Part shown: positions 12,001 through 28,116 of the stretch, piece after piece
Layout: each line of letters begins with the position of its first letter
How positions within the stretch are numbered: the stretch's first letter is position 1
NCBI RefSeq assembly: GCF_020382885.2
Contig: NC_058499.1
Location: 423,501 to 487,500 of the forward strand
DNA: 64,000 bases
DNA from: Scatophagus argus
Taxonomy: Eukaryota > Chordata > Actinopteri > Scatophagidae
Direction: 5' to 3'
Translations under genes and position numbers: made by a program
The notes under the pieces: generated by a model
Databases searched by the model: none
Told to the model about the DNA's origin: nothing
Seen by the model: the letters and a program-made list of their open reading frames with translations, nothing else

Positions 12001-15000
12001 AGTCAAATCTTAAAAGAGTAGTTTTGGGGAATGTGATTATTTGCTTTCTGGTGGAGCAGTTAAGTCCTCAGAACCAAAGAACACCCTGACACACACAGTA
12101 CTGCGTTTTATTGGGCAGATTACACCAACAGGACAACATCAAACTGTCCTGGTAATGCCCGTCATCACCTTCTGTCTGAAACTGAAACCTTTTTTGGTAT
12201 TTCTGATATTACAAATTGCATGAAAATCAGAGTACAATTCAAACACCCTGTAGCTTCACTTTCGCAGAGGGAGGCTGACACGTCATCAGAGGCTCATCTG
12301 TAACCAGATTTGTCTGACCATATTTAGTGCAGGAAGCACGAAACACATTAGGAGACAGAAAAACAAAAACAGAGATTTCCATGTCATTTCTCCCCCCACA
12401 CTGCTGTGCCTGGTGAAACAGCTCAGTGCAGATTTTTCATTAAGGTCAATAAAATTTCACACGCCTTTGATCAGCTTTCATTGCATGTTTGATTGGTTTT
12501 GACTGTATGATCTGTGCATGCTCAGGAATCTACCTCGTGCCATCTACATCTCCATCCCATTGGTGACCTTTGTGTACACGCTCACCAACATCGCCTACTT
12601 CTCCTCCATGTCGCCCGAGGAGCTGCTGTCGTCTAATGCCGTGGCTGTAGTGAGTAATGTGGCCAGCAGAGGCGCACAGCTTTGTCTTTTAGGCTTTCAG
12701 GTCAGCGGTGGACACCGATCAAAGGTCAAAGGTCAGAGCTGACAGATTTAGTCAACAGGCTGAGTGAGCAGCTGCAAGCAGGCAGCACAACAAGTTTTCC
12801 CTTAAATTACCACGAAAGCTTCAGAGGCTTGTGGAGACAGGGAGCTCTGTCTGAATCTAGTCCTCCAGCCTTACAGAACTAGCTCCAGACAGAGCTCCTT
12901 GTTTGTGACGTGCAGCGATGCATCAGGCAGAACCTTCTTCAGGTGAACCACAAGGTAGAGGAGGGCCACCTCATGTTCATCAGGGCCGAACTCACCACTG
13001 AGTCAGTCTGTCCGTGTGCTCTCCAGACATTTGGAGAGAAACTGCTGGGAATGTTCTCCGTCATCATGCCGATCTCCGTGGCTCTGTCCACCTTCGGAGG
13101 AATCAACGGCTACCTGTTCACCTCCTCCAGGTGAGACCCTCCGCTCTGCTGCTTTGTCCTCTCTGCTGCAGGGGTGCTGACGGGCTGTGTGCTGTCTCTG
13201 CCTGCAGGTTGTGCTTCTCCGGGGCCAGAGAGGGTCACCTGCCCAGCCTGCTGGCCATGATCCACTATAAGAACTGCACGCCCATCCCTGCCCTGCTGGT
13301 CTGCGTATGTACACCCTCAGCCAGATGTTGATTTTAATGGATGGAGCTGGAAACCTGCACTTGTTTTAGTGCTTTGGTTCTGTCTAGGAAACCTTTTAAA
13401 GACATTTCAGTCTAAATCTGAAAGTTTGCACGATCACAAAATTAGTTTTAACTTACATGTTTACACTTTTCACATGATGTGCTTGCATACAGAAGCCCAG
13501 AGGTAAGTGAGAAGAAAATGCTGCTGATCCATTTTTAATATTTTAAGTTTTTGTTTGTTTATGTTTTTTGTTGGTTTTTTTTATGAATGTTTTGTCAGGT
13601 GAATTATTGAATAGGGTGCAGTGGTTAGTGCTGTCGCCTTATAGCAAGAGGGTTCCAGGTTCGAATCCCAGTCTGGGCCCTTCTATGTGGAGTTTGCATG
13701 TTCTCCCTGTGCCTGCGTGGGTTTTCTCCGGGTTCTCCGGCTTCCTCCCACAATACCAAAAACATGCACATTAGGTTAATTAGCTACTCTAAATTGCCCC
13801 TAGGTGTGAGTGTGAGAGTGTGTGGTTGTTTGTCTTTGTGTGTTGGCCCTGCGATTGGCTGGCGACCAGTCCAGGGTGAACCCGCCTCTCGCCCGTAGTC
13901 AGCTGGGATAGGCTCCAGCTCCCCCGCGACCCTGATGGATAAGCGGCATAGAAAATGGATGGATGAATTATTGAATAATTTTTGTGTGTTCAAGTGTTGT
14001 TGTAATACTCATTTTGGCCACCAGAGACTAAAGTGCGCCACAGCCTCAGGTTCTTCATAAGACTAAATGCAGTCATGTTGTCTTTCAGCTTTTATGTCTC
14101 ACTGTAAACACAACTGGAAAAGTGAAAATGGATCAGCAGAATTGGTTCCTCACTTTAATCTCTGAGCTTTAGTACTTTTGTATTTAAGCTGTCACACATA
14201 TTCTCTGATCATGTCAACATTTGATTGTTTTTGTGTGTGTCCGGTGTCCATCTGAAGCTGTGATGACTGAGGATCACAGATGCTTCAGACTTGTATTGCT
14301 GAATTCAATATGCATCTAATCAAAGCTTCTTGTAATCTCTTGAACGAGACGAGTGGTTATTTTGGACGTTTTCAGTCACGTCTGATTGGCGGGAGACCCT
14401 GGTGCGGACCAGGAACAAGCTGGACTGATTATATTCTCATCAGCTTTGGGAGGAGAGACAGAGTCGAGCCCAGGAGGAGCAGGGAGTTGAAGAGAGCGAC
14501 GTCTGGATCGTGACCCAGCAGATGTTAGCAAAACAACATTTGTGCCGTTTCTCTTTTTCTCCCTCACTTTGTCGTGTCCTGCTGCATTTTTCAGTGTGCT
14601 GCCACCATTGTTATACTCTGCATCGGAGAAACACACAACCTGATCAACTACGTCTCCTTCATCAACTATCTGTCGTACGGCGTCACCATCGCAGGCCTGC
14701 TGTTCTACCGCTGGAAGAAGCCCAACCTGTTCCGACCCATCAAGGTACAATACTAACCAATCACCCATATGTCAGTAACACTTGTAGTTAAGTAGTTGTA
14801 GTACTAAATAGTATAACATTATCAATGTAACAGTGTAACATTAGTCCTTTTATTTCATTGAAGATCAGAATACTTCCTCCACGTGCTTGTTAGCTCTCCA
14901 GCTAATGTAACAGCATGTGGTTCTGCGGCCATCATCCTGAATTACCACATGTGATCCTCAGGTGAACACGTTGGTTCCTGTGTGCTACCTGATGTTCTGG

Positions 15001-15344
15001 GCGCTGCTGCTGGGCTTCAGTCTTTACTCAGAGCCGGTGGTTTGTGGTGTCGGCTTAGTCATTATGCTCACCGGCGTCCCTGTCTACTTCCTGGGCGTCC
15101 ACTGGAAAGAGAAACCAAAGTGCATCTACAGCTTCATTGGTGAGTTTGTGAGAGGAGGTGTGGCTACACGTTCGGACTCACAGCTGGTTTTTAACTCCTG
15201 TGTTCGCTTGCAGAGAGGGCGACGTATGTGGGCCAGAGGTTGTGTTTCGTGGTCTTCCCTCAGTTTGACCCCATCGAGGTCGCCAATCCAGCAGAATGGA
15301 CTGACCCGTCTTCGGGCGGGAGCAGCTTGTCTGCCACTTCTTAA
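3010..15344 (+). CDS. slc7a10: Asc-1-type neutral amino acid transporter (SLC7A10), complete, 11 coding exons
   Basis: Coding exons: 3010-3133, 7719-7923, 8447-8598, 11491-11616, 11700-11853, 12526-12649, 13027-13130, 13208-13304, 14595-14744, 14962-15139, 15214-15344. All junctions are GT-AG and the total is 1545 nt (514 aa; human about 523). The protein is a 12-helix APC-superfamily light chain. [30 protein letters not shown] is the helix-1 substrate motif, and [14 protein letters not shown] and [11 protein letters not shown] are family signatures. [10 protein letters not shown] keeps the extracellular cysteine that bonds the heavy chain SLC3A2/4F2hc. Asc-1 is a plasma-membrane, sodium-independent exchanger of Gly, Ala, Ser, Cys and their D-forms, notably D-serine in brain. 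The divergent N-terminus (about 25 aa, KKKKK) precedes the conserved block. SLC7A8 was considered, but the sequence tracks SLC7A10 throughout. Teleosts can carry a and b copies; I cannot tell which this is. Confidence 0.95.
3374..5107 (+). repeat. 1.7-kb GGAT-type minisatellite with higher-order structure
   Basis: The array in slc7a10 intron 1 is built from GATGGATGGAYGGTTRATG units mixed with GGACAGGTGATTGGGTGG units. Marker variants show higher-order copies. The block with ATGGGCAGTT at 3791 and ATCGACAGG near 3961 returns 346 bp later (4137 and 4307). A second block marked by TGAGCGGTTAATGG near 4501 returns 395 bp later (4896). The uninterrupted open frames it produces are repeat artefacts. 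Confidence 0.95.
5108..5668. repeat. Imperfect inverted repeat flanking the minisatellite
   Basis: 5108-5169 (CACCTGTGTGGATCCCCTG onward) is matched in reverse complement by about 5605-5668. 5171-5205 (GCGATGTGGACCTGCTCAG) is matched by about 5403-5436. The order is mirrored, so this is one inverted duplication with an extra 170 bp in the right arm and a central spacer of about 200 bp. Identity is roughly 85 percent by eye. Confidence 0.8.
5674..5905 (-). repeat. Reverse-complement copy of the GGAT minisatellite
   Basis: CCATCCATCCATCAACCGTCC-type units run here in the opposite orientation to the 3374-5107 array, directly beyond the inverted-repeat arm. It is much shorter (about 230 bp). Together with the arms it forms a large quasi-palindrome inside slc7a10 intron 1. 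Confidence 0.9.
5906..7718 (+). other. Remainder of slc7a10 intron 1
   Basis: Intronic. It contains a (GT)n-(GA)n microsatellite at about 6651-6700. No exon or recognised repeat was found otherwise. The short reading frames near 6500-7200 show no protein similarity I recognise. Confidence 0.5.
8004..8130 (+). repeat. Fragment of dispersed short repeat (family 'AAGATGG')
   Basis: Shares CCAATCAGGAGCAG, CAGCTGTCAATC, TTTCAGCCCCTTTT, ATTAAAACCAAACTGATCAG and ATCAGCGTGATAAG with the copies at 22.8, 35.5 and 61.9 kb. Only the middle portion survives. It lies in slc7a10 intron 2. Confidence 0.75.
8599..11490 (+). other. slc7a10 intron 3
   Basis: A 2.9-kb intron. The 133-codon open frame at 9011-9412 has no recognisable domain and is A-rich; I treat it as chance. 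The stretch at 10150-10450 has homeodomain-like CTAATTG and ATTGATGAG motifs and could be regulatory. A common fish dispersed repeat begins near 10895 (TATGTAGTTTCTGCC) and continues to about 11410, including a block with CACGGCAGTCGAGATG. Its first part recurs at 35225. Confidence 0.45.
13614..13963 (+). mobile_element. tRNA-headed SINE-like retroposon, full copy with 14-bp target duplication
   Basis: A 350-bp element in slc7a10 intron 8. Its head resembles a tRNA: an A-box-like GGGTGCAGTGG and a perfect B box GGTTCGAATCC (13658-13668). A body with TGTGGAGTTTGCATGTTCTC follows, then an ATGG-type tail. It is bounded by perfect 14-bp direct repeats TGAATTATTGAATA (13600-13613 and 13964-13977), the mark of LINE-driven insertion. 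A second copy lies at 50973-51323. The family is abundant in fish; I do not assign a database name. Confidence 0.9.
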
Positions 15345-18300
15345 AAACTGTTTTCTGAATATCTGCAGGTCTTTGTTGTTTTTAAGCGTGCGTAAATGCA
15401 GACACTTTGTCCTGGAGCTTCCTGTCTCACCTCTGACTGGTTTCCCTGCAGTTGAGTGGAAACGCCTGTTCATCTGCACGGGCTGCTTGCACTTTTTTAT
15501 TTTCTTCTACTAAGTCGTCTAGTCGTTTCATCAGCCTAATGCCACCATATCACACTGTGAGGACTTTTTACTCCCACGTTGGATCCATTTCTTTGTTTTT
15601 CTGTGATATGACAGGACTTGAACCAACTGACGGTCATTTCTTCTGAATGTTGCTGGCGTTTTTTTGTGCCTTCAGGCATTTTCACACCAAGTCCCAAACA
15701 GACCTTCATTCAGTTTTCTGAAAACATTCAGAAAAACATATTTCATATAGAGTGCAGAAAAAGAGCTTCACATTCTGCAGTTTGGTCCATTTTGTCTGGA
15801 TTGAAGGGAAACGAAGAGAAGTAACCATGAAGTGACGCAGACTGACAGGTAACTCGTTGATTGGACAGTTCCATCGACTGTCAGCCTGCATCATCTGGAC
15901 CAGATGAGCAAATAAGAAAGAAGTTTATGCAGCACTTTAATGCCTCTCGTGTGGGCTTATACTCTACTGTGTCACAAAGAGCTCACAAAGAAATAACTGA
16001 TTATGATCCTCATTAGTGTTATTAGATTGCATATTGACTGCATGTTGTGAATAATGACTAACAGGTGAGGATTGAGGGTATTGACTTATGCAGATCAATT
16101 TTAAGATCATTTCCTGGTCAGACTTAATGACCAGCAGATGATTTCTTAGTAGTTTATCTTTTGAAATTGAACTAAAATCACATATGTGCAGTTCTAAAAG
16201 CCTGTGTTTGGTTCATTTGCGGTTTGTCAGACAAAGCGCTCCAGGGTTCGGTGGGAGCGACTTTGCAGCTTCCCTCCTTACCGTTTGTTGGCCATCTTGG
16301 CCAGTTCATTTTGTCCAACAACTGAGTGCAATTGCTGTGTTGTGCATACACCCAAATGAGCTGAACTTTGAGTGGGAAACTGCTCTGAACGAGCCATCAG
16401 TGAAAGCACCTTAACGTCTTTGGAAATGACTGAAACCCATCCTTGAACAAATGCTAGTGTGAGTCCGCGTCAGGATAGCAGGCATTCATGACCCCCAGAG
16501 GCTGAATCCTCACGGCTCTACTGATCCGCTGACTTTTCCTCTTGTGCCATGTGATGGATTGTGATGAAATGTGTCTCACACATTCATGTCCTCCTCAGGA
16601 TGAACTGTAATAACTTTGGTGATCCTCTGACTTCTCATCTAGCGCCACCATCAGGTCAGAGTTTGTATGTGTCAGCTCCTGTGGTTTAAATATCTGCAGC
16701 ACTGATGACGTTTGTGACATCTTTGGTGTCATTGGTGCACACACATTGGTGTGGACACATCAGACTTGGTGTGAAAAAGCCTCTGTTAAGGAAAATGTAT
16801 AATCAGATGTTATTAACTGGTTCGCTGTATTAGGTTTTAATATATTTTGTGTGTGCCTCTCACTTTGCGTATTTGATTCTTTCAGAAGCATTTTGGTCTT
16901 CCATCAGTTGTCATCTCTGTGTTCCTCTCATGTAAAACCAGATGGCTCTGGACTCATTTTGCACAAACACTGAAACTGAAGGCAAGCTTGAGTTGTCTTA
17001 TCTACTGTTCACGAAGTCTTCAGTTTATCTGCTGCTGCTCTCACGTCACTCTGGTTTGCTGACTCACGCTGTGATTCTAGTCAGATCTAGAAATACTTAC
17101 TTATTCTCACAGCTAAGTGAGATTTTAAACTGCTGTTGTGGCAGCTATTTGGCCCTCGTTATCTATACTAAGCAATTTTAACGTGAGTTTTTGTTTTGAT
17201 TGTGTGTGGTTACTTATATGACATAAAGATGGATGACGTGTCTCCACTTCCTCTCACTGTACAAAAGTGAAGCCAGCATATCTCAGGTATGAGTGCTGTC
17301 ATCTTGCTCTGGTGATGTCATTTGGAGCCAGAGTCTGTGCAGTAGTGATCAGGAGGTGGAGTCACAGTATTGAATTCCTGAACACACACCTCTCTGAGCT
17401 GTACTGCAGCCAGCCACCAGGGGGTGTCCAGATGTTCTGACTTCACTTTGGTCTCATGTCATCCATCTTTATGCATAGTCAGTAGGTCTACCACTCGCAT
17501 ATCTTTCTGTTTATGTGGTCGGACAGCTGTGCTGTTATAAAATACTGATTTATCGAATGCTAAACAAGAATTATGTTTGCATCAGCTGGTTAGCATTCGT
17601 TTAGACTCTTAATCAAATCATTACTGTGTCGTAAGTGTGTAGTTGTTGGACACATAAAAACAGAAAGATGTGTCCATAACAGAGAGTCTGCTGTACAGTT
17701 CGTACAGTCACACAGATGTCCAAATGTCTCTGAGCTTGAAGTATAAAAATATTTGTAAAAACCAGATCTTCATTTCTGGTGCAATAGATCCCAACGTTAT
17801 GGCTGAAGCAGTCTGTGCTGGTGGTCTTGAGTGCTTGCAGGCTAGCTGTGTATCCTCAAGCTGCATCCCAGTGCCAAAAAGCTAAGCCTTATAGTTTGCT
17901 GTTGTGAAGGTCAGGAAGTCAGCCGTTAACAGAAAGCTGAACAACAGGCCTCACCAGATGTCCTTCATGCAGTGAAATAGTAAACTTAAAGACAAAGAAA
18001 ATTGTTCCATACTATTTGCAATTGATTACATTTTTGGCAGGTGCCAATTCTGGATTTTTTGAGTCAACTTTATTGATAATGTTTCCATGCTAGTGAGTTT
18101 GTATGCAGTTCAGCACTGGGATGCAGCTTCATTCATGCCCAAGTTTCTAAATGTTTTTGTCTTTTACTTCTTCATTTCACCTGCTTCTGCTTGATTACTG
18201 AGACCAGCTGAATGCATGTCTGTATTTTAACATTTTGTTTTAGTAATCTGCAGTCGATGCACTCCCATTCTGTGAAGGCTGTGTGTTTGTTGTCACTTGG

Positions 18301-18725
18301 GTTTGATTTTATGTTGAAACAGAAAGTGACTGCAGTCACAAACCTTCACGGTCACAGTCCCAGTTTAGCTTCTGGAGGAGATGCAGAAATTCACAGATCT
18401 GCCACCTTCCTTTCACTGGTATTCTTATTACTTTGTAACAGAAGTCTTTAACTGCGTTAAGTAGACACATCAATGTTCCTGTTTTCATAGGCCAGACGCC
18501 ATTCATTCTGTTGAAAACTAAAAAGCTGAAGTTCAGGAGATGAGGAAGACCACAGGATGTGTAGCAGCTGGTATCTTCTTCACCTCTCACATGTTTTCTT
18601 GACATTCTTTGACACTGTAAATTATTTGTAAAGCATTGATGGCATCATTACACGGGATGTTAACCTGGAGGTGTTTTAGAGCACTTTTTGTAAAAATGAG
18701 TATATAACGATAGCTGCACAATAAA
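15345..18725 (+). other. Possible long slc7a10 3'UTR, repeat-containing
   Basis: I saw no AATAAA soon after the slc7a10 stop. The first well-placed one I saw is at 18720-18725, just before the transposon nest, so the 3'UTR may be about 3.4 kb. It contains a repeat with GATCCTCTGAC and GCGCCACCATCAGGTCAGA (about 16515-16665, related to 30640-30880 and 42600-42830) and the short element at 17223-17472. No coding sequence was recognised. Confidence 0.4.
17223..17472 (+). mobile_element. MITE-like short element with terminal inverted repeats
   Basis: The ends are a perfect 15-bp inverted pair: ATAAAGATGGATGAC (17223-17237) and GTCATCCATCTTTAT (17458-17472). The interior holds TTTGGAGCCAGAGTCTGTGC and CAGCCACCAGGGGGTGTC, shared with other copies, but lacks the CCAATCAGGAGC middle, so it is an internally deleted copy. 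TA dinucleotides flank the AAGATGG ends, which would suit a Tc1/mariner-driven MITE. That assignment is inference. Confidence 0.75.
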
Positions 18726-18818
18726 TTCAAAACGAATTGGAACAGGACTCCTGCTTGACTTTCTGAGCCTTTCTGATGGGTAGAAGTAACACAATGAGTT
18801 TAATGTTCTAGACATCAC

Positions 18819-19333
18819 TGTCAAGAATAGTCGGTGTCGCTGACGCAGAAATTTACTGAACCCCGATGCAGAGTCAAAAAGAAGCAGGCGAGGTGGAGGT
18901 CCAAAAACAATGGTCTTTTATTAAACAAAACTAAACTCAAATAACACACCTACTGTGGCAAAAACTCCTGGGCAAACATGGCAAGGTACAACAAAAGGTT
19001 CCTAGCTTGACATGGAAATAACGCAGATCCTGGCATGGCTTGGGGAAAAATGCAGACGCTCAGACAAAGGTGACTGGGAAGACAAGGACTAAATAGACAA
19101 GACAACGAGACACAGGTGACACACATCAGGAGGGAGAAAGTAATCAGGAAAACTAAAAGCAAAGCTACAAGAAAACAGGACACACAGGGGAAGTGACGCT
19201 TTTCAAAATAAAACAGGACATGACTAAAACCTTGAACATAATACATGGAAACACATGACAAGACAAACATGAAACATGGCACATGGACTGAAATCAAGAG
19301 ACAAAGCATAACCAAAAACCACCAGGCATGACA
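18819..19333 (-). mobile_element. Probable solo LTR, 515 bp, 5-bp target duplication
   Basis: The segment begins TGTCA and ends TGACA, the TG...CA form with short inverted ends typical of LTRs. It is flanked by perfect 5-bp repeats ATCAC (18814-18818 and 19334-19338). On the minus strand an AATAAA (18917-18922) lies about 100 nt before the minus-strand 3' end, as expected for R-U5, so the orientation is probably minus. There are no internal coding regions. It is likely left by recombination between two LTRs of a retroelement. Confidence 0.65.
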
Positions 19334-19339
19334 ATCACG

Positions 19340-20811
19340 ATCTATAAAATTATTGAAAGCTGTTCTCCCCAAATTCCACAAATTCATCAACTTTCTGACC
19401 AGAGACTATAATATTCTGGACCAGGTCTACTGTAATATCCCAGGGGCATACAACGCTGTAGCAGCTCCTCACTTGGGCATGTCAGATCACATCTCTGTGG
19501 AGCTGATCCCTGCCTACAGACCTCTGATTTGCAGGACCAAACCCACCACCAGAAACATCCAGGTTTGGACTGAGGAGGCTTCCTCAGCCCTACAGGACTG
19601 CTTTGAGCACACAGACTGGGGAGTGTTCAAAGCAGACTGACCTGGAGGAATACACGTCAGCTGTGTTGTCCTATGTTCACTTCTGTACTGATGCTGTCCT
19701 ACCCACAAAGACAATCACGGTTTTTCCTAATCAAAAACCATGGGTGGACGGCACAGTGTGGCCCCTGCTAAAAGCCCGGGATGCAGCCTATAGGTCAGGA
19801 GATAGGCTGGCTTACAGCAGGGCCCGGAAAGAACTGAAAAAGGGCATCCAGCTGGCTAAACACAGGCACAAGCAGCGCATTGAGGAGCACTTCAATGACA
19901 ACGATCCACGTAACATGTGGAAAGGCATCAGGACCATTACGGACTATAAGCGTAACGACCAGCAGGTCAGCCATGTCCCGACCCTACCTGACACCTTAAA
20001 CAGCTTCTTCGCATGCTTCGACTCAGCAGCAGAAGAACTGCACACCTTCCTCAGCCAGTGATCAACACCAACAAGGCTGCAGGTCCAGACAAGGTGTCAG
20101 GGCGCACACTGAAGTCATGTGCTGACCAACTGGCAGAAGTCTTTCTGAACATCTTCAACCTGTCCATGCAGCTGTCCACAGTCCCTGTGTGCCTGAAGTC
20201 CTCCATCATTGTGCCTGTGCCAAAGAAATCAACCATCACCTGCCTCAACGACTACCGACCTGAAAAAGGCCCAACAACAGCTCTTCTTTCTCAGGAAGTT
20301 GAAACGGACTGGACTGTCTACTCAGCTGCTCGTGAACTTTTACAGAGCCACAATCGAAAGCATCCCGTGTCTCAGTGTGACTGTGTGGTATGGCAGTTGC
20401 ACAGCACAGGACAGGAAGGACTTAGCCCGGGTGGTGAGGACAGCACAGGGGATTGTGGGCTGCAGTCTACCAGATCTGGACCTGAGTCCAGAAAAAGGCC
20501 AGACTCATTGCCACAGACCCCACCCACCTGGGCAACGAACTGTTTGTACCGCTTCCATCAGGAAGGCAGCACAGGAACATTAAGACCAGCACCAACACAC
20601 TCAGGGACAGCTTCTTCCCCAGAGCTGTTAAAGCAATAACCCCCCTGCAGTGAAACACTCACGTCCCACCCCCCTACAGGACCTCACACATGCGACCCCC
20701 CCCAAGCCACACACACACACACACACACACAATCAAACACACAGCATACCATAGACTGCACTTTATTTACTTTATTTTGTGTTTTATATTTTTTATATTT
20801 TTCTTAAGGGT
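19340..20811 (+). mobile_element. CR1/L2/Rex1-like LINE ORF2 relic, internally deleted
   Basis: Frameshifted pieces read as an endonuclease C-terminus (AAPHLGMSDHISVELIPAYR, 19353-19640), the linker before RT (19603-20061), and the RT start ([35 protein letters not shown], 20059-20262). The text then jumps directly to the C-terminal block ([20 protein letters not shown] and [14 protein letters not shown], 20260-20590). The catalytic core with the FADD box is therefore missing. A CA run (20709-20731) and AT-rich 3' sequence follow. The 3' end continues at 21286 after an insertion. It is inactive. Confidence 0.85.
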
Positions 20812-21285
20812 TGTTGAAGCCCACTTGCTTCCCCGAGTAGGTTGATGTGAGAGAGTTAAAACAGAGTCATTGAAATAGCCTTAAAACAGAGTTATTTATT
20901 TTAGAAACAAAGATCTTTGGAGATCCCACCTCAGAACACAAGTCTGCTTCAGCCAAACGCCAAGTGGGATCTGAAGCACTCAAGGAAGTACATCATTATA
21001 TATACCTTAAGATAACACTGGTTGTTAGTCTCAACACCTTTACACTCACACAAGAGGGGAGGGGTGGTGTATCAGTGTCTTCTCCTGTCGGTCAGGCTGA
21101 CTTGAGATATGGTGTCCTTCTGCTACTATGCATGATACCTCTATCTCCCTCAGAGTGTGCAGTCCTGAGGCAAACAACCAGTTCTACATGATTATAACAT
21201 TATTAATTATACCATTAATAATATAGCATAAAACATATAGCATAAAACAGAATAAGGCATGTTAAACATTTTTTTTTAATCCACA
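20812..21285. mobile_element. LTR-like insertion inside the LINE 3' region
   Basis: The 474-bp block begins TGTTGAAGCCCAC and ends ATCCACA, with GGGT on both sides (20808-20811 and 21286-21289). It interrupts what reads as one LINE 3' end, because a typical LINE tail resumes immediately after it. TG...CA ends and a 4-bp duplication suit a retrovirus-like LTR, but 4 bp is weak evidence and no coding sequence is present. Confidence 0.45.
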
Positions 21286-21395
21286 GGGTTCATTTTTAAT
21301 TTTTATACGTGTGCATATTTAAGCCGAGAATCTGTACAAAATTTCATTATGCTTGCGTAATAACAATAAAGACTCTTGAATCTTGAATCTATAAT
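21286..21395 (+). mobile_element. LINE 3' tail (continuation of the 19340 element)
   Basis: ATTTCATTATGCTTGC followed by AATAAAGACTCTTGAATC and a duplicated TTGAATC is a typical LINE 3' terminus with a short tandem tail. It is separated from the ORF2 relic by the 20812-21285 insertion. Confidence 0.65.
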
Positions 21396-21489
21396 ATGCC
21401 GATCTACACATTGGCGATCTGTGACGGCATGATGACGTAGACGTCCAAACAGGAAGTTTAAACAGCACGTTTCGTCCGTTGCCCACATG

Positions 21490-21537
21490 ACCACACGTTT
21501 CAGCTGCTGTCGTCAGTAATAAACAACGTAAATGCCG
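21490..21537 (+). promoter_or_regulatory. dus2: Possible non-coding first exon of dus2
   Basis: Around 21500 a short CpG-containing stretch ends in CCG|GTGAGT, a strong donor. The first coding exon of dus2 is preceded by an acceptor (atgaacag, about 22185). That arrangement suggests an untranslated first exon here with an intron of about 0.65 kb. The 5' end is unknown. Confidence 0.35.
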
Positions 21538-22181
21538 GTGAGTTTATTTCATCCAAACTTTTACAACGTATCGATAACCGCTTGCAGGAACCAAAGCGTC
21601 GCTGCCGGTTAATATTGACTAAAGTCTGCGTCCGTTGAGGGAGCAGCTAGATTGTTAGCATAGCGCTGATCGATTCATTCTGCCAAACTGCATTCAGAAT
21701 AGTCTAAGTTTAACAGTTGCTTTCTTGTCGGTTGTGAGACAAACATGACAGACCATAAATTTAACCTTTTTGTCAGTCCTTATCATCCTGTTGGCATTTC
21801 GGCGTACTTTGGATGCGTTAATTATAATCGAACTTCAATAAAACTCATTTCTTTCAGTGTCTTAGCGCTGGACACTCGTAAAGTAGCTAGAAATGGTAGT
21901 GGTACCAAAAGCAAATATTATTCGTTATATGTGGGATATGGTGTTGTAGTCGTTTTCCCCGGTCAAAGAATATTTATGCACACTCGGGTCTTGAACTCAG
22001 GTGTCCGTTTTGTGTGCACTTCGGCTGGATCCCAAACCACATGAAGTCAGTTGGTTTTTGACGGGGGTTTGGCTTGATGGTTTGGTGCAGGAAAGCGAGC
22101 CGAAACGAACCAAGAACAGCTGACCGTTTTAAACTTTGTAGATAACGTGTCGGAATGACTGTTGTCTCCTCTGTGCTATGA

Positions 22182-28116
<5,935 letters not shown>

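Noticed and set aside
13614..13690. Possible tRNA gene
   Set aside because: A and B boxes are present but the sequence does not fold into a full cloverleaf by inspection and continues as a 350-bp SINE with target duplications.
18950..19390. 146-codon hydrophobic minus-strand frame
   Set aside because: Falls within the LTR-like element and runs across its boundary into the LINE; the hydrophobicity comes from its A-rich plus strand.
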